A stretch of DNA of 12,922 nt, from assembly GCA_016719465.1 (NCBI GenBank), contig JADJYY010000033.1, forward strand, positions 1 through 12,922, given 5' to 3'. This stretch comes from Hydrogenophilales bacterium. GTDB lineage: Bacteria > Pseudomonadota > Gammaproteobacteria > Burkholderiales > Thiobacillaceae. This document shows, in pieces, positions 12,340-12,922 of this stretch. Position 1 is the stretch's first letter. Each line of letters starts with the position of its first letter. The notes below the pieces were generated by a model. It had not been told where the DNA came from and ran no database searches. It saw only the letters and a list, made by a program, of their open reading frames with translations. The translations under genes were made by a program, and so were the position numbers.

Positions 12340-12922
12340 TACTTGCCGCCCCCCGCCGGCGCGGGCGGCTGGTTCCGGCGGCTGAGGGAAGCCACCAGGC
12401 CCTCGATACCGCCCTTGCGCACCTCGGAATTGAAGGAATTCCGATAGACGGTGACCATGCTGACGTTGTCCACCAGCACGTCGAACACCTTCCAGCCGGC
12501 ATCCTGCTTCTCCATGCGGTAATCGATGGGAATGGGCGGCGCGCCGGGTTTGCTGACCACGGTGCTCACGGTCACCTCGGTATCGCCGGGCGCCATCCTC
12601 AGGGGCGGAAATTCGATCTTGTAATCGGAGACGCTGGTCAGGGAAGCCGAGTAGGTGCGCACCAGCATGGTCTTGAACTGGTCCACCAGTTCCTGCTGCT
12701 GCTCCGGCGTGGCCTTGCTCCAGTTCTTGCCCACGGCCAATTGGGTCATCTTGCGAAAATCGAAATTGGGAAGGATCTTTTCTTCCACCAGGGCCAGGAT
12801 CTTTTTGGTGTTGCCGTTCTTGAGATCCTTGTCCTGTTTGACGATGCGGAGCACCTCATTGGTGGTGTTCCTGGCGAGCACGTCAGGGGCGAGTACCTGC
12901 GCCCAGGCGTTCAGGGTGAACA
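12339..12922 (-). CDS. mlaC: Periplasmic phospholipid-binding protein MlaC (5' end missing)
   Basis: MlaC (Ttg2D family) ferries phospholipids across the periplasm between outer-membrane MlaA and inner-membrane MlaFEDB, maintaining outer-membrane lipid asymmetry. The frame is open to the window edge at 12922. The visible part begins FTLNAWAQVLAPD, the end of a secretion signal with a likely signal peptidase I site after AWA. An in-frame GTG at 12881 lies inside the mature protein and is not the real start. Family features include PNFDFRKMTQLAVGKNW, ATPEQQQELVDQFKTMLVRT and GWKVFDVLVDNVSMVTVYR. The C-terminus is Pro/Ala/Gly-rich. mlaFED would be expected upstream, beyond the window. Confidence 0.92.
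   Translation of the reverse strand, partial: FTLNAWAQVLAPDVLARNTTNEVLRIVKQDKDLKNGNTKKILALVEEKILPNFDFRKMTQLAVGKNWSKATPEQQQELVDQFKTMLVRTYSASLTSVSDYKIEFPPLRMAPGDTEVTVSTVVSKPGAPPIPIDYRMEKQDAGWKVFDVLVDNVSMVTVYRNSFNSEVRKGGIEGLVASLSRRNQPPAPAGGGK

Noticed and set aside
12339..12881. mlaC starting at GTG 12881
   Set aside because: The frame continues upstream into a signal peptide end (NAWAQ) at the window edge, so the true start lies outside.
1..12922. A novel defence, mobile or secondary-metabolite system
   Set aside because: Every gene belongs to a conserved housekeeping family in a familiar order. I found no transposase, integrase, nuclease or unknown gene.

Overview
The window is GC-rich bacterial chromosome carrying one uninterrupted, wholly minus-strand gene array (transcription runs from high to low coordinates). 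Gene order in the direction of transcription is mlaC (5' end cut by the window edge), mlaB, yadG-like ABC ATPase, yadH-like ABC-2 permease, bolA/ibaG, murA, hisG, hisD, hisC, hisB, hisH, hisA, hisF, hisI, hisE, hinT, tatA, tatB, tatC, then a strong intrinsic terminator. The order bolA-murA-hisGDCBHAFIE-hinT-tatABC downstream of mla genes, the short HisG, the monofunctional HisB and the separate HisI and HisE fit a betaproteobacterium, perhaps Rhodocyclales or Nitrosomonadales. That placement is from remembered synteny, not a search.

Region by region. (i) 12922-10391: envelope lipid/ABC module, with periplasmic phospholipid carrier MlaC, STAS protein MlaB, and a two-gene ABC-2 exporter. (ii) 10350-8850: a BolA-family protein and MurA, the first committed step of peptidoglycan synthesis. 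(iii) 8853-2121: nearly the full histidine pathway (HisG, E, I, A, H+F, B, C, D). The regulatory subunit HisZ, which a short HisG requires, and a histidinol-phosphate phosphatase are not here. (iv) 2124-1786: the HIT-family nucleotide hydrolase HinT. (v) 1761-63: TatA, TatB and TatC, a complete twin-arginine translocase. (vi) 32-6: hairpin plus T-tract that ends the unit.

Most junctions overlap (ATGA, GTGA, TAATG) or abut, so the array is probably read as one or a few polycistronic mRNAs with translational coupling. No his leader peptide or attenuator is present, because murA and hisG overlap by 4 nt. Only three gaps exceed 80 bp: hisG-hisD (94 bp), hisD-hisC (81 bp) and tatA-tatB (88 bp). 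The first holds a perfect TATAAT and a 15-bp palindrome, a candidate internal promoter/operator. The other two are almost filled by elements of the same design: four 7-nt repeats, a 20-23 nt spacer, then four 7-nt repeats in inverted orientation. Each ends exactly 5 nt before a start codon that has no Shine-Dalgarno sequence. These paired elements are the least explained structure in the window.

I see no defence system, prophage, insertion sequence, CRISPR array, tRNA or rRNA. All genes are families I recognise, and codon use looks uniform, with no sign of recent transfer. No stretch over 300 bases lacks a gene.
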